From the NCBI RefSeq assembly GCF_001509485.1, contig NZ_LLZI01000282.1, positions 1 to 26,968 on the forward strand: 26,968 nucleotides of DNA. Direction: 5' to 3'. Source of the DNA: Streptomyces sp. NRRL F-4489 (GTDB taxonomy: Bacteria > Actinomycetota > Actinomycetes > Streptomycetales > Streptomycetaceae). Of this stretch, positions 9,642 through 17,683 are shown piece by piece. How positions within the stretch are numbered: the first letter of the stretch is position 1; every line of letters starts with the position of its first letter. A model generated the notes under the pieces. The model had not been told where the DNA came from. It did not search any database and saw only the letters and a list, made by a program, of their open reading frames with translations. The position numbers and the translations under genes are program-made.

Positions 9642-10121
9642 ATGACCGTACGGCCAGTCGTCAAACGCACCGCCCGCGCGATTCTGCTCGACGGAGCGGA
9701 CCTCATCCTGATCAAGCGCACCAAACCGGGCCGGGCGCCGTACTGGATCACCCCCGGCGGCGGTGTGGAGCCGGACGACGCCACGGTCATCGGGGCCCTG
9801 CACCGCGAGCTGGACGAGGAGCTGGGCGCCAAGGTCACCGATGTGGTGCCGGTCTTCGTCGACACCGTCGAGCACCTCGCCGACGGCGGGGTGGACGGCG
9901 TCAAGGTCCAGCACTTCTTCGTCTGCCGGCTGGACTCGATGGATCCGTCCCGCCGGCACGGCCCCGAGATCGACGAGCCGTGCGGCGAGTACGAGATCGT
10001 CCGGGTGCCCTTCACCCGGGTCGGGATCGCCTCGGTCGACGTCGTCCCGCTGTCCCTGCGGCACTATCTGGACGCCAATATCGAGGGTGTGCGGGCGATG
10101 CACGCCCCCGATCTCGGCTAG
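9642..10121 (+). CDS. Nudix hydrolase
   Basis: Nudix enzymes cleave nucleoside diphosphates linked to another group, using metal bound by the Nudix helix. In this 159-residue protein the box begins at Gly41 and runs to RELDEELG (55-62). The catalytic REUXEE core is intact, but the first conserved Glu of the box is Ala47, a tolerated variant outside the catalytic core. The substrate is unknown. The ATG at 9642 gives MTVRPVVKRTARAILLDG, a normal Nudix start. It lies 53 nt after the LysR gene in the same direction and converges on the split-barrel gene. Confidence 0.88.
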   Translation: MTVRPVVKRTARAILLDGADLILIKRTKPGRAPYWITPGGGVEPDDATVIGALHRELDEELGAKVTDVVPVFVDTVEHLADGGVDGVKVQHFFVCRLDSMDPSRRHGPEIDEPCGEYEIVRVPFTRVGIASVDVVPLSLRHYLDANIEGVRAMHAPDLG

Positions 10122-10159
10122 GGACCGCCGACCCCGCCCCGTCGCCAGCGGCCCCCGGC

Positions 10160-11083
10160 TCAGGCGTCGCGGCGGTCGAACCAGCCGCGGAAGCCCGCGG
10201 AGTCCTCCGCGGAGCGGCGCGGGCGGGCGCGCGCCAGGACCTGTTCGACCCGGTCCAGGAACTCACCGTTCAGCTGCGCGGCCACGTCGTCGCGCAGCGG
10301 CGGCCGCGCCCTGGGCACGTAGGCCGGGTCCGGGCCGACCGCCGGGTCCGGCGGCACGTCCTCGTGCAGGCCGCCGCGCAGATGCGCGTTCACCTGCTGC
10401 GGGCGCCGGAAGGGCGGGCGGCGGTCCGCCTCCGCGGCGGATCCGAAGAAGTCGCCGCCCTTGCGCTTCATGTCGTCGGTGCCCCAGGACGGCCCCCGCC
10501 CATGGGCCGGAGCCTTCTGGAGGTGCGGTATGTGCTTGGCGCAGTGGATGTACGCCTCCTCGACCTCGACCATCACCCACAGCTGGGCCCGCCGTCCGGG
10601 TACGGGGTCCACCGGCAGACCGGGGTAGTGGGCCCGCATCTCCTCGTCCAGCACGACCCTGGCCCGGCCGTTGACGTGCAGCCCGATCCGGTCGCGGGTG
10701 AAGTCGATCATGAGGAGGCCCAGCCGCGGGTTCTCGGAGATGTTGCCGATCGACGCCATCACGCCGTTGCCGCGGTACTCCGGGTACGCCAGCAGTTGCT
10801 CGCCCAATACCTGGACGAACCCGGGCGGTCCGGCCCGGAAGCTGGAGTCGCACTCGCCGTGCCGGTCCGCCGTGGCCAGGAAGAACATCTCCTGGCGGGC
10901 CACGAACTCCCGCATCCGGGTGTTGAGATGGTCCAGCACCTGGTCGGCGTAGAAGCGGTCGGCCCGCCCGGTCGTGCCGAGCCGCTGCTGCACCAGGTGC
11001 TCACCGTCGCTCCCGGGCCGCCACCCCGGTCCGTGCGGCGCCCCGGGCTCCCCCGCCCAGCCGTAATCACCGTCTGCTGCCAA
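10160..11083 (-). CDS. Pyridoxamine 5'-phosphate oxidase-related FMN-binding split-barrel protein
   Basis: The 307-residue product has a split-barrel core (about 50-180: MFFLATADRHGECDSSFRAG, GNGVMASIGNISENPRLGLLMIDF, RIGLHVNGRARVV) and the later VEEAYIHCAKHIP, which fit the PNPOx-like FMN/F420-binding superfamily rather than true PdxH. Its C-terminal 100 residues are charged and of unknown role. It starts with TTG at 11081-11083, preceded by GGGAG, only 4 nt after the stop of the flavohaemoglobin-type gene, so the two are surely co-transcribed and may work together in flavin redox chemistry; the reaction is unknown. Confidence 0.82.
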   Translation of the reverse strand: MAADGDYGWAGEPGAPHGPGWRPGSDGEHLVQQRLGTTGRADRFYADQVLDHLNTRMREFVARQEMFFLATADRHGECDSSFRAGPPGFVQVLGEQLLAYPEYRGNGVMASIGNISENPRLGLLMIDFTRDRIGLHVNGRARVVLDEEMRAHYPGLPVDPVPGRRAQLWVMVEVEEAYIHCAKHIPHLQKAPAHGRGPSWGTDDMKRKGGDFFGSAAEADRRPPFRRPQQVNAHLRGGLHEDVPPDPAVGPDPAYVPRARPPLRDDVAAQLNGEFLDRVEQVLARARPRRSAEDSAGFRGWFDRRDA

Positions 11084-11087
11084 GGAT

Positions 11088-12893
11088 TCAGTCTCCCGTC
11101 GATACCAGCTCGTCGATGGAGTCGTGCCGTATCCGGTCGGACGGGACGCCGACTCCCACCAGGGCCGCCAGACCGCTGCGGATCAGCCCCGGCGGACCCG
11201 AAAGATATGCGTCGTATTCCCGGTACGGGCCGAATTGGCGTATAGCGTCCGGGAGTTGGCCGGTCAGGGTGGCGGGCCCGCCGCGCGTGCCCGGCCCGTG
11301 GGCGACGACCGGGCGCACCGAGAGCCAGGGGAGGGTCCGCTCCAGCCGCAGCATGGTCTCGATGTCGTAGAGGTCGTGGTCGCTGCGGGCGCCGTAGAAG
11401 ACGTCCACCGGGCGCCGGGTGCCGTGCTCGGCGACGTCCTCGACCAGCGCCTTGATCGGGGCGATGCCGGTGCCGCCGCCGACGCACAGCAGCCCGCTGC
11501 GGGTGGAGTGGTCGACAGTCATCGTGCCACCGGGTGCGCCGAGCCGCAGTACGTCACCGGGGCGGGCGCGGTGCACCAGCGCGTTGGAGACCCAGCCGGC
11601 CGGGACCGCCTTCACGTGGAACGACAGCAGGCCGTCCGACCGCGGGGCGGAGGCGAAGGAGTAGTGCCGCCAGATCCGCGGCCACCAGGGGGTCTCCAGG
11701 CTGGTGTACTGGCCGGCACGGAACGGGTACGGCTGATCGGGGCGGACGGTCACCACCGCGGTATCCGGGGTGCGCAGCTCGTGCGCGACGATCTCGGCCT
11801 GCCACCAGGCCGGCGCGACCGCCTCGTCCTCGGCCGCCGCGTCGATCATGATCTGCGAGATGGCGGTGTACGCGCGCACCCACGCGCCCTCGGCTTCCCG
11901 GCTCCAGGCGGCCGCGGCATACCGGGACAGCGCGCTCAGCAGGCACTCGCCGACCGCCGGGTAGTGCTCGGGCCGGGTCCCGTACTTGCGGTGCCCGCGG
12001 CCCAGCCGGGAGAGGTACGCGGTCAGCGCCTCGGCATCGTCGACGTGCTGGGCGGCGGTGAGCAGCGCCCGGAAGAGCCGGTCGCGCTGGACGTCCATCG
12101 ACGCGGGGAAGAGCGCCCGCAGGTCGGGGTGCTGGACGAAGAGCAGCGCGTAGAAGTACGAGGTGACCTTGTCGGCCACCGGCTCGATCTCCGCCATGGT
12201 GCGGCGGATCAGCAGCGCGTCGGGAGAGGCGGCCGTGGCGGGGGAGGCAGCGGCTTTCAGCGCGGCGAGGGAGGGCTCTGGGGTGGGGGATGGGGGAGGG
12301 CTCGGGGGTGCGGAGGTGGCGGAAGGCCCGGGCGGGGGCGGAGCACCGACGGATGCCGAGGGGGCGGAGGGGGCGTTTGGTGTGCCCGTGGCGGGGGGGG
12401 GGGTGATGCCGAAGGCGTCGAAGGGGGACGCCGCGGCGGGCTCGTACGGGGCCGGTGCTGCTGGTTCGAAGGGGGAAGGAGCGGCCGGTTCGTACGGGGA
12501 TCGTGCGGCGGGCTCGTGGACCGGCTCCGGTTCGGCCGCGCGGGGAGGGGCGGCGGACGCCGGCGGCGCGGTGGCGGCGGCGGGCAGGTGGGACTCCCGG
12601 TCCGTCAGCGGGCCCTGGCGCGGCACCCGCTGCGCCGCGGGCTCGCGCACCCGTTCGGCGGCGGTGCCGACCGGGCGTATCGGGCTGACGGGCCGGCTGG
12701 GTATCCGTTCCGCTTCCTCCCGTTCGCCCGGCCCGGCGTCGCCCTCGTGCGCCGATTGCCGGGCATCAGCGGAATTCTGCCGGTGTTGTTGATCTTCCGC
12801 GGGCTTTTTCGACGGCGGGGTGAACCAGCCCCAATCGCCACTGCTGCCGCCGGAAGAGCCGCTATCGGCCGACGTGGTGGTCGGAGCGTCCAT
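11088..12893 (-). CDS. Flavohaemoglobin-type globin/FAD/NAD(P) oxidoreductase with a long Pro/Ala-rich N-terminus
   Basis: The 601-residue protein has a low-complexity N-terminus (1-220), a globin domain (about 226-350), an FAD barrel (about 365-465) and a NAD(P) domain (470-601). Aligned by eye with E. coli Hmp, Tyr248 (B10), Gln269 (E7), the proximal His301 and Tyr311 are all present, as are RHYS (409-412) for FAD and GGGTGIAP (472-479) for the nucleotide. Nitric-oxide dioxygenase or oxygen/NO sensing is therefore plausible. Four 8-residue repeats EPAAxxP(Y/F) occupy 127-158, next to a run of 11 G at 12393-12403. The ATG at 12891-12893 has GAGG upstream; a longer frame to 13031 lacks such support. 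Confidence 0.9.
   Translation of the reverse strand: MDAPTTTSADSGSSGGSSGDWGWFTPPSKKPAEDQQHRQNSADARQSAHEGDAGPGEREEAERIPSRPVSPIRPVGTAAERVREPAAQRVPRQGPLTDRESHLPAAATAPPASAAPPRAAEPEPVHEPAARSPYEPAAPSPFEPAAPAPYEPAAASPFDAFGITPPPATGTPNAPSAPSASVGAPPPPGPSATSAPPSPPPSPTPEPSLAALKAAASPATAASPDALLIRRTMAEIEPVADKVTSYFYALLFVQHPDLRALFPASMDVQRDRLFRALLTAAQHVDDAEALTAYLSRLGRGHRKYGTRPEHYPAVGECLLSALSRYAAAAWSREAEGAWVRAYTAISQIMIDAAAEDEAVAPAWWQAEIVAHELRTPDTAVVTVRPDQPYPFRAGQYTSLETPWWPRIWRHYSFASAPRSDGLLSFHVKAVPAGWVSNALVHRARPGDVLRLGAPGGTMTVDHSTRSGLLCVGGGTGIAPIKALVEDVAEHGTRRPVDVFYGARSDHDLYDIETMLRLERTLPWLSVRPVVAHGPGTRGGPATLTGQLPDAIRQFGPYREYDAYLSGPPGLIRSGLAALVGVGVPSDRIRHDSIDELVSTGD
12420..12515 (-). repeat. Four tandem 24-bp coding repeats (EPAAxxP[YF])
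   Basis: Residues 127-158 of the globin-type protein are four consecutive octapeptides: EPAARSPY, EPAAPSPF, EPAAPAPY, EPAAASPF. The DNA copies are diverged at synonymous positions. They form a proline-rich, presumably extended spacer before the globin domain. Confidence 0.85.
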
Positions 12894-13348
12894 GGTCTGC
12901 CTCGCCTCGAACGTCTTTCGGTTGTCTTTGCCGTTCCGCTGACGGAACTGCCCGGAATTCCCCCGCCCTGCCGGAATTTCCCAGCGACTCGAGCAACTCC
13001 GGCAACACCCACTCAAGCGGACACATTGCACTTCCTTGCAGCAAGCGGCGCAGATGCCGTTCCGTCAGCATGCCACCCGGCTCGTCGCACCGGACAAATT
13101 GCCGGAAGTCCGGGCGCCACGGGCCGCTCACCCGCTAGGCTGGCGGGCTTTGGCCACCGCCCGCGCACCCACGGGGACCGCCGCCCCCGCCGAGCCGGAG
13201 TCGACCATACCGGCAGGACTTCAAACCACAAGCCCGATCCGGGAACACCCGGCGGACGCCCGCCAATAACCGTGATCCTCGCCACGGACCGCGTTTTCCT
13301 TGCACAACAGCGGACGAATCCACCATGAAAAGCACACGGTCCGCCGAA
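12894..13348. other. Intergenic region upstream of the flavohaemoglobin-type gene
   Basis: These 455 bp hold no convincing gene; the open frames lack ribosome sites and codon bias. The part nearest the gene has related GGAATT-containing stretches and a GTTCCG/CGGAAC small dyad near 12943-12958, and probably contains the promoter. No NsrR-like site was recognised by eye. Confidence 0.5.
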
Positions 13349-13984
13349 TTACCCGCCAGTACGCACCAGTTCGTATGCCTCGCGCAGATCGCGGCCGGAG
13401 TACGCATATGTGGCCAGCCCGCTGACATGGTGATCGGCATTCACCGCCACCGATTCCGGTACCACGGTGAAGAGTTCGGCGTCCGACATGGAGTCGCCGT
13501 ACGCCACGCAGTCGTCCCGGGTCAGCCCGTACCGCGCGCACAGGGAATCGGCGATACGCACCTTGGCGGCCGGCGAGAGGATGCCGGACGGTTCGAGCGG
13601 CTCCCGGATCGGCACCGCGGGCCAACGGGAGCCGTGCGCGGTGTCCGCGCCCCAGGCCACCAGCCGTTCGACGAAGAAGCCTGGCGAGAGGGATATCACG
13701 GCACACCGCTCCCCGCGCGCCCGGATATCGGCCCATACCTCCCGTATGCCGGACAGCCACGGCGCGCCCTCGAAGGCCGCCGCCACCTGGGCCTCGGTCA
13801 GTTGGGCGGCCCACAGGTCGCAGGCCCGCCGCGCGAAGCCCACCGGGGTCAGCGACCCGGCCGCGAACGCCTGCTCCAGGGCGGCGATCTCCCGGTCCAG
13901 CCCGAGCTGGCGGGAGATCTCCACGGCGGCCGCGGACCCGTGGAGCAGCGTGCCGTCCATGTCGAAGAGGTGGAGCTTGGTCAT
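13349..13984 (-). CDS. HAD-superfamily phosphatase, SerB-like
   Basis: The 211-residue protein has all four HAD motifs: DMDGT (Asp8 nucleophile, Asp10 acid/base), ISLS (97-100), Lys141 in AAKVRIAD, and GDSMSD (163-168) for magnesium. The mostly helical cap between motifs I and II and the GDSxxD form are like phosphoserine phosphatase and related small-molecule phosphatases. The true substrate is not predictable. It starts at ATG 13982-13984 and is a single gene after the terminator hairpin of the MFS gene. Confidence 0.88.
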   Translation of the reverse strand: MTKLHLFDMDGTLLHGSAAAVEISRQLGLDREIAALEQAFAAGSLTPVGFARRACDLWAAQLTEAQVAAAFEGAPWLSGIREVWADIRARGERCAVISLSPGFFVERLVAWGADTAHGSRWPAVPIREPLEPSGILSPAAKVRIADSLCARYGLTRDDCVAYGDSMSDAELFTVVPESVAVNADHHVSGLATYAYSGRDLREAYELVRTGG

Positions 13985-14313
13985 GGCCGGAGCCTAGGGG
14001 GTGGGGTTGGGGGCGCGGGGGTGAACGGGTGAGGGTGGTGGGGCGGTCTCCGGGCGACGGCCCTGGGCGATCGACGGCCCCGGGCCACGGTCGGCGGGGG
14101 GCCTCTGGGCAACGGGCTCCGGGTGGCGGCCCCAGGGGGACACGGCCTCCGTCCCGGTAGAGCCGCGGTGCTGCACGGGCTCACTACCGGGACGGGCTTC
14201 CGGAAGAGCGTGTTCCGGGGTGGGGCTTACGGGTGGGGCTTGGCTCCTCCCGGCTAGGGCTTCGGCCTCCGGCGGGGCTTCCGTCCCGGAGCCGGGCTTC
14301 GCTTCGCCGCCGT
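13985..14313. other. Intergenic region with GGGCTT-containing short repeats
   Basis: No gene is evident in these 329 bp. The 3' part (about 14190-14300) repeats variants of GGGGCTTCCGG at irregular spacing (GGGCTTCCGG, GGGGCTTACGG, AGGGCTTCGG, GGGGCTTCCG), and the middle holds the large hairpin at 14149-14195. It contains the end of the MFS transcript and the HAD promoter. Confidence 0.5.
14149..14195 (-). terminator. Large hairpin downstream of the MFS gene
   Basis: CCGTCCCGGTAG (14149-14160) and CTACCGGGACGG (14184-14195) are perfect 12-bp arms. The 23-nt interior adds an AGCC/GGCT helix, so a 16-bp extended stem with a small bulge is possible. It lies 119 bp beyond the MFS stop and upstream of the HAD gene, both on the minus strand. 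Terminator function is inferred. Confidence 0.55.
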
Positions 14314-15534
14314 TCAGCCGCGCGCCGCCGGTACGGGCTGCTCCGCGATCGCGGACGGGCCGCCCGCGGCGACCACCTGGCCGCGGCCCGGCTGCCGGCG
14401 CTCCAGGAAGGAGGCCAGCACCGCCACCCCGAGGGCGGCGATGGTCATCAGCGCGCCCACCCAGTTGGGCGCGGTCAGCCCGAGCCCGCCCGAGATCACC
14501 AGGCCGCCGAGCCAGGCGGCCAGCGCGTTGCCGAAGTTGAATGCCGCGATGTTGCCGGCCGAGGCCAGGGTGGGCGCGGCGGCCGCCTGGTCCAGCACCC
14601 GCTTCTGGAGCGGCGGCACGGTCGCGAAGCCGAAGAAGCCGATCAGCCCGACGGTGACGATCGCCGCGGTCTTGTTGTGCGCGGTGAATGTGAACGCGGC
14701 CAGCACCACGGCCAGACCGGTCAGCGACGCGTACAGCATCGGCATCATGGCGCGGTCGGTGAAGCGGCCGGAGACCAGGTTCCCGCCGACCAGGCCGAGG
14801 CCGAAGACCGCGGTCAGCCAGACGACGGAGGACGGCGCGAAGCCGGTGACCTCGGTCATCATCGAGGCGAGGTAGGTGACGGCGGCGAAGACCCCGCCGA
14901 AGCCGAGCACGGTCATCAGCATCGCCAGGCCCACCTGCGGGTTCCGGAAGACCGCCAGCTCACTGCCGATCCGGGCGGCCGCCCGGGCCCGCTGCGCCGG
15001 GACGAGCTTGACGATGCCGAGCAGCCCCAGGACGCCCAGCGCCGCGATCGCGTAGAAGGTGGTACGCCAGCCGAACTGCTGGCTGAGCAGGGTGCCGGCC
15101 GGGACGCCCACCACGTTGGCCACGGCCAGACCGCTGAACATCAGGGAGATCGCGGCGGCCCGCTTCTCCGGGGCGACGAGGTCGGCTGCCACCAGGGACC
15201 CGATGCCGAAGAACGCGCCGTGGGTGAACGCCGACACGACCCGTCCCGCGAGCACCAGCCCGAAGGTGGGCGCGAGGCCGGTGAGCAGGTTGCCCACGAC
15301 GAACAGCCCCATCAGCAGCATCAGCATCTGCTTGCGGGTGAAGCGGGTGCCGAGCGCGGTCATCAGGGGCGCGCCGACCACGACGCCGAGCGCGTAGACG
15401 GTGGTGGCGTAGCCGGCGAGCGGGATGGACACACCGAAGCCGGCCGCCATGTCGGGCAGCAGGCCCATGACCGCGAACTCGGTCGTTCCGATCCCGAAGG
15501 CTCCGATGGCGAGCGCCAGGAGAGCGAGAGGCAT
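14314..15534 (-). CDS. MFS transporter, AraJ/Bcr-like drug or sugar efflux family
   Basis: The 406-residue protein shows twelve hydrophobic segments and typical features of the MFS arabinose-efflux group: MPLALLALAIGAFGIGTTEF at the start, GLLPDMA in the first loop, ALGTRFTRKQMLM as the motif-A-like loop 2-3, and HGAFFGIGSLVAADLVAPEKR. It would be a proton-driven exporter in the cell membrane. The ATG at 15532-15534 has GGAGGG 6 nt upstream. It is divergent from a MarR gene across 129 bp, a common arrangement in which the MarR protein represses both. Confidence 0.92.
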   Translation of the reverse strand: MPLALLALAIGAFGIGTTEFAVMGLLPDMAAGFGVSIPLAGYATTVYALGVVVGAPLMTALGTRFTRKQMLMLLMGLFVVGNLLTGLAPTFGLVLAGRVVSAFTHGAFFGIGSLVAADLVAPEKRAAAISLMFSGLAVANVVGVPAGTLLSQQFGWRTTFYAIAALGVLGLLGIVKLVPAQRARAAARIGSELAVFRNPQVGLAMLMTVLGFGGVFAAVTYLASMMTEVTGFAPSSVVWLTAVFGLGLVGGNLVSGRFTDRAMMPMLYASLTGLAVVLAAFTFTAHNKTAAIVTVGLIGFFGFATVPPLQKRVLDQAAAAPTLASAGNIAAFNFGNALAAWLGGLVISGGLGLTAPNWVGALMTIAALGVAVLASFLERRQPGRGQVVAAGGPSAIAEQPVPAARG

Positions 15535-15546
15535 GGGTCCCTCCGA

Positions 15547-15604
15547 TTGATTGCGTCCATCCTTAACGAGCGCCCACATTAATTGCATACGCGGGTTAGT
15601 TGCA
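15547..15604. promoter_or_regulatory. Candidate MarR operator repeats between MFS and MarR genes
   Basis: Three related 9-mers, TTGATTGCG (15547-15555), TTAATTGCA (15579-15587) and TTAGTTGCA (15596-15604), lie in the AT-richer part of the divergent promoter region. The last two also give an interrupted TTGCA/TGCAA dyad. They are plausible binding sites for the adjacent MarR regulator; this is inference from position. Confidence 0.35.
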
Positions 15605-15663
15605 AGCGCGGGATATTTCGTTTGTGGCCTACCCTGGTCGTACGACGGAGGAGGAGGTCGGCG

Positions 15664-16188
15664 ATGGCGGAGCGGACGCGGGAGACCGCAGAGCGGGCCC
15701 AGGGGACGACGCAGCGGACGCGGGAGACGGCGGGGGCGCCGGAGGCCGCTCCGGGGGGCCTGGCTCAGGGCTGGTGCGCGCTCTCCGCGCTGCACGGCCG
15801 CATCGAGTCGCATATCGAGCGGGCTCTGCAGGCCCGGCACAGCCTGAGCGTGCGGGAGTTCTCGGTCCTCAACGTGCTCAGCGAGCAGCACGACGGGCCG
15901 GGCGGCCACCTCCGGATGCACCAGGTCGCCGACGCGGTGGTGCTCAGCCAGAGCGCCACCACCCGCCTGGTCACCCGGCTCGAGGACCGCGGACTGCTCT
16001 CGCGGTACCTCTGCCCCGACGACCGGCGCGGCATCTACACCAATGTCACGCCGGACGGCCTGCGCCTCCTGGAGGAGGCCCGGCCGACCCACGACACCGC
16101 TCTGCGCGAGTCGCTCCAGGACGCCGCCGGGCGGCCGGAGTTGGCGCCGCTGGTGACCGCGGTCCGGGCGCTGGGTACCTCGGCGTAA
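15664..16188 (+). CDS. MarR-family transcriptional regulator
   Basis: The 174-residue protein has a winged helix (about 65-140: LSVREFSVLNVLSEQH, LRMHQVADAVVLSQSATTRLVTRLEDRGLL) with the basic wing CPDDRRGIYTNVTPDGLRLL. The N-terminal 30 residues are a polar, Thr/Arg/Glu-rich stretch with repeated RTRETA. The ATG at 15664 follows GGAGGAGGAGGT. It most likely represses itself and the divergent MFS exporter in response to a small ligand. Confidence 0.92.
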   Translation: MAERTRETAERAQGTTQRTRETAGAPEAAPGGLAQGWCALSALHGRIESHIERALQARHSLSVREFSVLNVLSEQHDGPGGHLRMHQVADAVVLSQSATTRLVTRLEDRGLLSRYLCPDDRRGIYTNVTPDGLRLLEEARPTHDTALRESLQDAAGRPELAPLVTAVRALGTSA

Positions 16189-16253
16189 CGCGGTCGGGCG
16201 GCCGGCCGCCGGGCCATCGGGACGGGCCGGGTCCACGGCATAGGGTCGCGCCC

Positions 16254-16706
16254 ATGAGCGATCTCGTCATACGCCGCGCCGCCGAAGCCGATCTGCCCGC
16301 CATCGTCGCGATGCTCGCCGACGACCCCCTGGGCGCCAGCCGGGAGTCCCCCGACGACCTGACGCCCTACCGCGCCGCCTTCGCCACCGTGGCCGCCGAC
16401 CCGCACCAGCACCTGGTCGTCGCCGAACAGGACGGCCGGGTGGTCGGCACCCTCCAGCTCACGGTGATCCCCGGCCTCTCCCGGCGCGGCGCCACGCGCT
16501 CGCTCATCGAAGCGGTGCGGGTGCACGCCGACGAGCGTGGCACCGGGCTGGGCACCGTCCTCATCGAATGGGCCGTCGCGGAATCCCGGAAGCTCGGCTG
16601 CCGGCTCGTCCAGCTCACCTCCGACGCCACCCGGACCGACGCCCACCGCTTCTACGAACGCCTCGGCTTCGAGGCGTCCCACCTGGGCTTCAAGCTCTCG
16701 CTCTGA
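16254..16706 (+). CDS. GNAT-family N-acetyltransferase
   Basis: The 150-residue single-domain protein has the acetyl-CoA pyrophosphate loop RGTGLG (95-100) within HADERGTGLGTVLIEWA, and the C-terminal AHRFYERLGFEASH motif. It transfers an acetyl group to an unknown amine. It follows the MarR gene in the same direction after 65 nt and could be co-transcribed. It converges on the TetR gene. Confidence 0.92.
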   Translation: MSDLVIRRAAEADLPAIVAMLADDPLGASRESPDDLTPYRAAFATVAADPHQHLVVAEQDGRVVGTLQLTVIPGLSRRGATRSLIEAVRVHADERGTGLGTVLIEWAVAESRKLGCRLVQLTSDATRTDAHRFYERLGFEASHLGFKLSL

Positions 16707-16750
16707 CGGGGCGAACGGCGGTCAGCAGGGCAGGGGCCCGTCCGGCGCGC

Positions 16751-16816
16751 CTACGACGGCTGCTGGCGGCGCGCCCGGTGGGCCTACGACGGAACCTGCC
16801 GACGCGCCCGGTGGGC
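16751..16816. repeat. Tandem 33-bp duplication of the end of the TetR gene
   Basis: Positions 16751-16783 and 16784-16816 are adjacent 33-bp copies identical at 28 positions; the last 14 and first 9 bases match fully. The upper copy encodes the final residues AHRARRQVPS and the stop of the TetR-type gene. The lower copy, in the same frame after the stop, would encode AHRARRQQPS and another stop. Confidence 0.85.
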
Positions 16817-17683
16817 CTTCTGCCGGCAGGCCCCGCCGCAGTACCGCGCGGGCCGGCCGGTACGGGCCGCCGCGAGCGCCGTACCGCACACCCGGCACCG
16901 GGTTTCGTTACGGTTCCGGGCCACGGAGGGGAGTTCCGTTACGTTCCGGCCGGCACGGAGGCTGTCGAGCATCAGGGCCGTCATCCGGCCCACGGGTGCC
17001 CCGGGCGCCGCTCCGAGGTCGGCCTCCGGGGCCGTCTTGAGGTCTGTCTCCCGGCCCGCCGGGTCCCACTCCCGGCCCGCCGCCCCCTGTCCGGCCGACC
17101 GCCGGCGCTCCATCGTCAGGCATCCGGCCAGCAGCACCCGCACGTCGTCCAGGTCGACGTCTTCCCTTACAGCGCCTGCCTGTTGGGCCCGGGCCAGCAG
17201 AATGCCGAGGGCGGTCAGGAACTCCAGGTCCGGGCCGGGCGGGGCCTCATCCTCCGTCGCCGGGGCCTCTCCCACCTCCGACAGCGCCTCGCACAGGGCC
17301 CGGTCCGGCGCGGCCAGTCGCACCACCGAGGCCAGGAAGCGGAAGAACACCCCGCCGGGATCCTCGGCATCGGCCACATCCGCCGCGGTATCGGCGAAAA
17401 GCCGCAACCGGTCCTGGACCGCCGCCCTGAACAGCGCTTCCTTGGTCGGGAAGTGGCGGTAGACCGTGCCCGGCCCGACCCCCGCGCGCCGGGCGATCTC
17501 GCCCAGCGGTACGCCCAACCCCCGTTCCTGGAAAGCGGATCGGGCCGCCTGGAGTACGAGCGCGCGATTTCGCCGGGCGTCCGCCCGGACGGTCCCTGGC
17601 CGCCCATCCGTCCGCCATCCGCTTCCTGCCACCGCCTGGCTCCTCCGCACTCCGCACCCGGAGGGAAGAACCGGGTTGATCAT
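16784..17683 (-). CDS. TetR-family regulator with a C-terminal four-cysteine ribbon
   Basis: The 299-residue protein has a TetR helix-turn-helix (about 40-90: ALVLQAARSAFQERGLGVPL, EIARRAGVGPGTVYRHFPTKEALF) and a usual helical ligand domain to about 215. It then continues beyond normal TetR length with a putative zinc ribbon, CRVC (Cys263, Cys266) and YCGGAC (Cys282, Cys286), ending in the basic KAHRARRQ. That motif occurs as a tail on various Streptomyces proteins, as recalled. The ATG at 17681-17683 is a weak choice with little ribosome site, and a start nearer residue 30 is possible. The last 33 bp are tandemly duplicated after the stop. Confidence 0.85.
   Translation of the reverse strand: MINPVLPSGCGVRRSQAVAGSGWRTDGRPGTVRADARRNRALVLQAARSAFQERGLGVPLGEIARRAGVGPGTVYRHFPTKEALFRAAVQDRLRLFADTAADVADAEDPGGVFFRFLASVVRLAAPDRALCEALSEVGEAPATEDEAPPGPDLEFLTALGILLARAQQAGAVREDVDLDDVRVLLAGCLTMERRRSAGQGAAGREWDPAGRETDLKTAPEADLGAAPGAPVGRMTALMLDSLRAGRNVTELPSVARNRNETRCRVCGTALAAARTGRPARYCGGACRQKAHRARRQVPS

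Noticed and set aside
11609..11622. CCTTCACGTGGAAC, a parS-like sequence within the flavohaemoglobin gene
   Set aside because: It differs from parS at three of 14 positions and encodes the conserved FHVKA stretch of the reductase, so protein coding explains it.
11088..13031. Possible frameshift at the poly-G run in the flavohaemoglobin gene
   Set aside because: The frame is continuous from a well-placed ribosome site through all domains, with suitable codon bias on both sides of the run.
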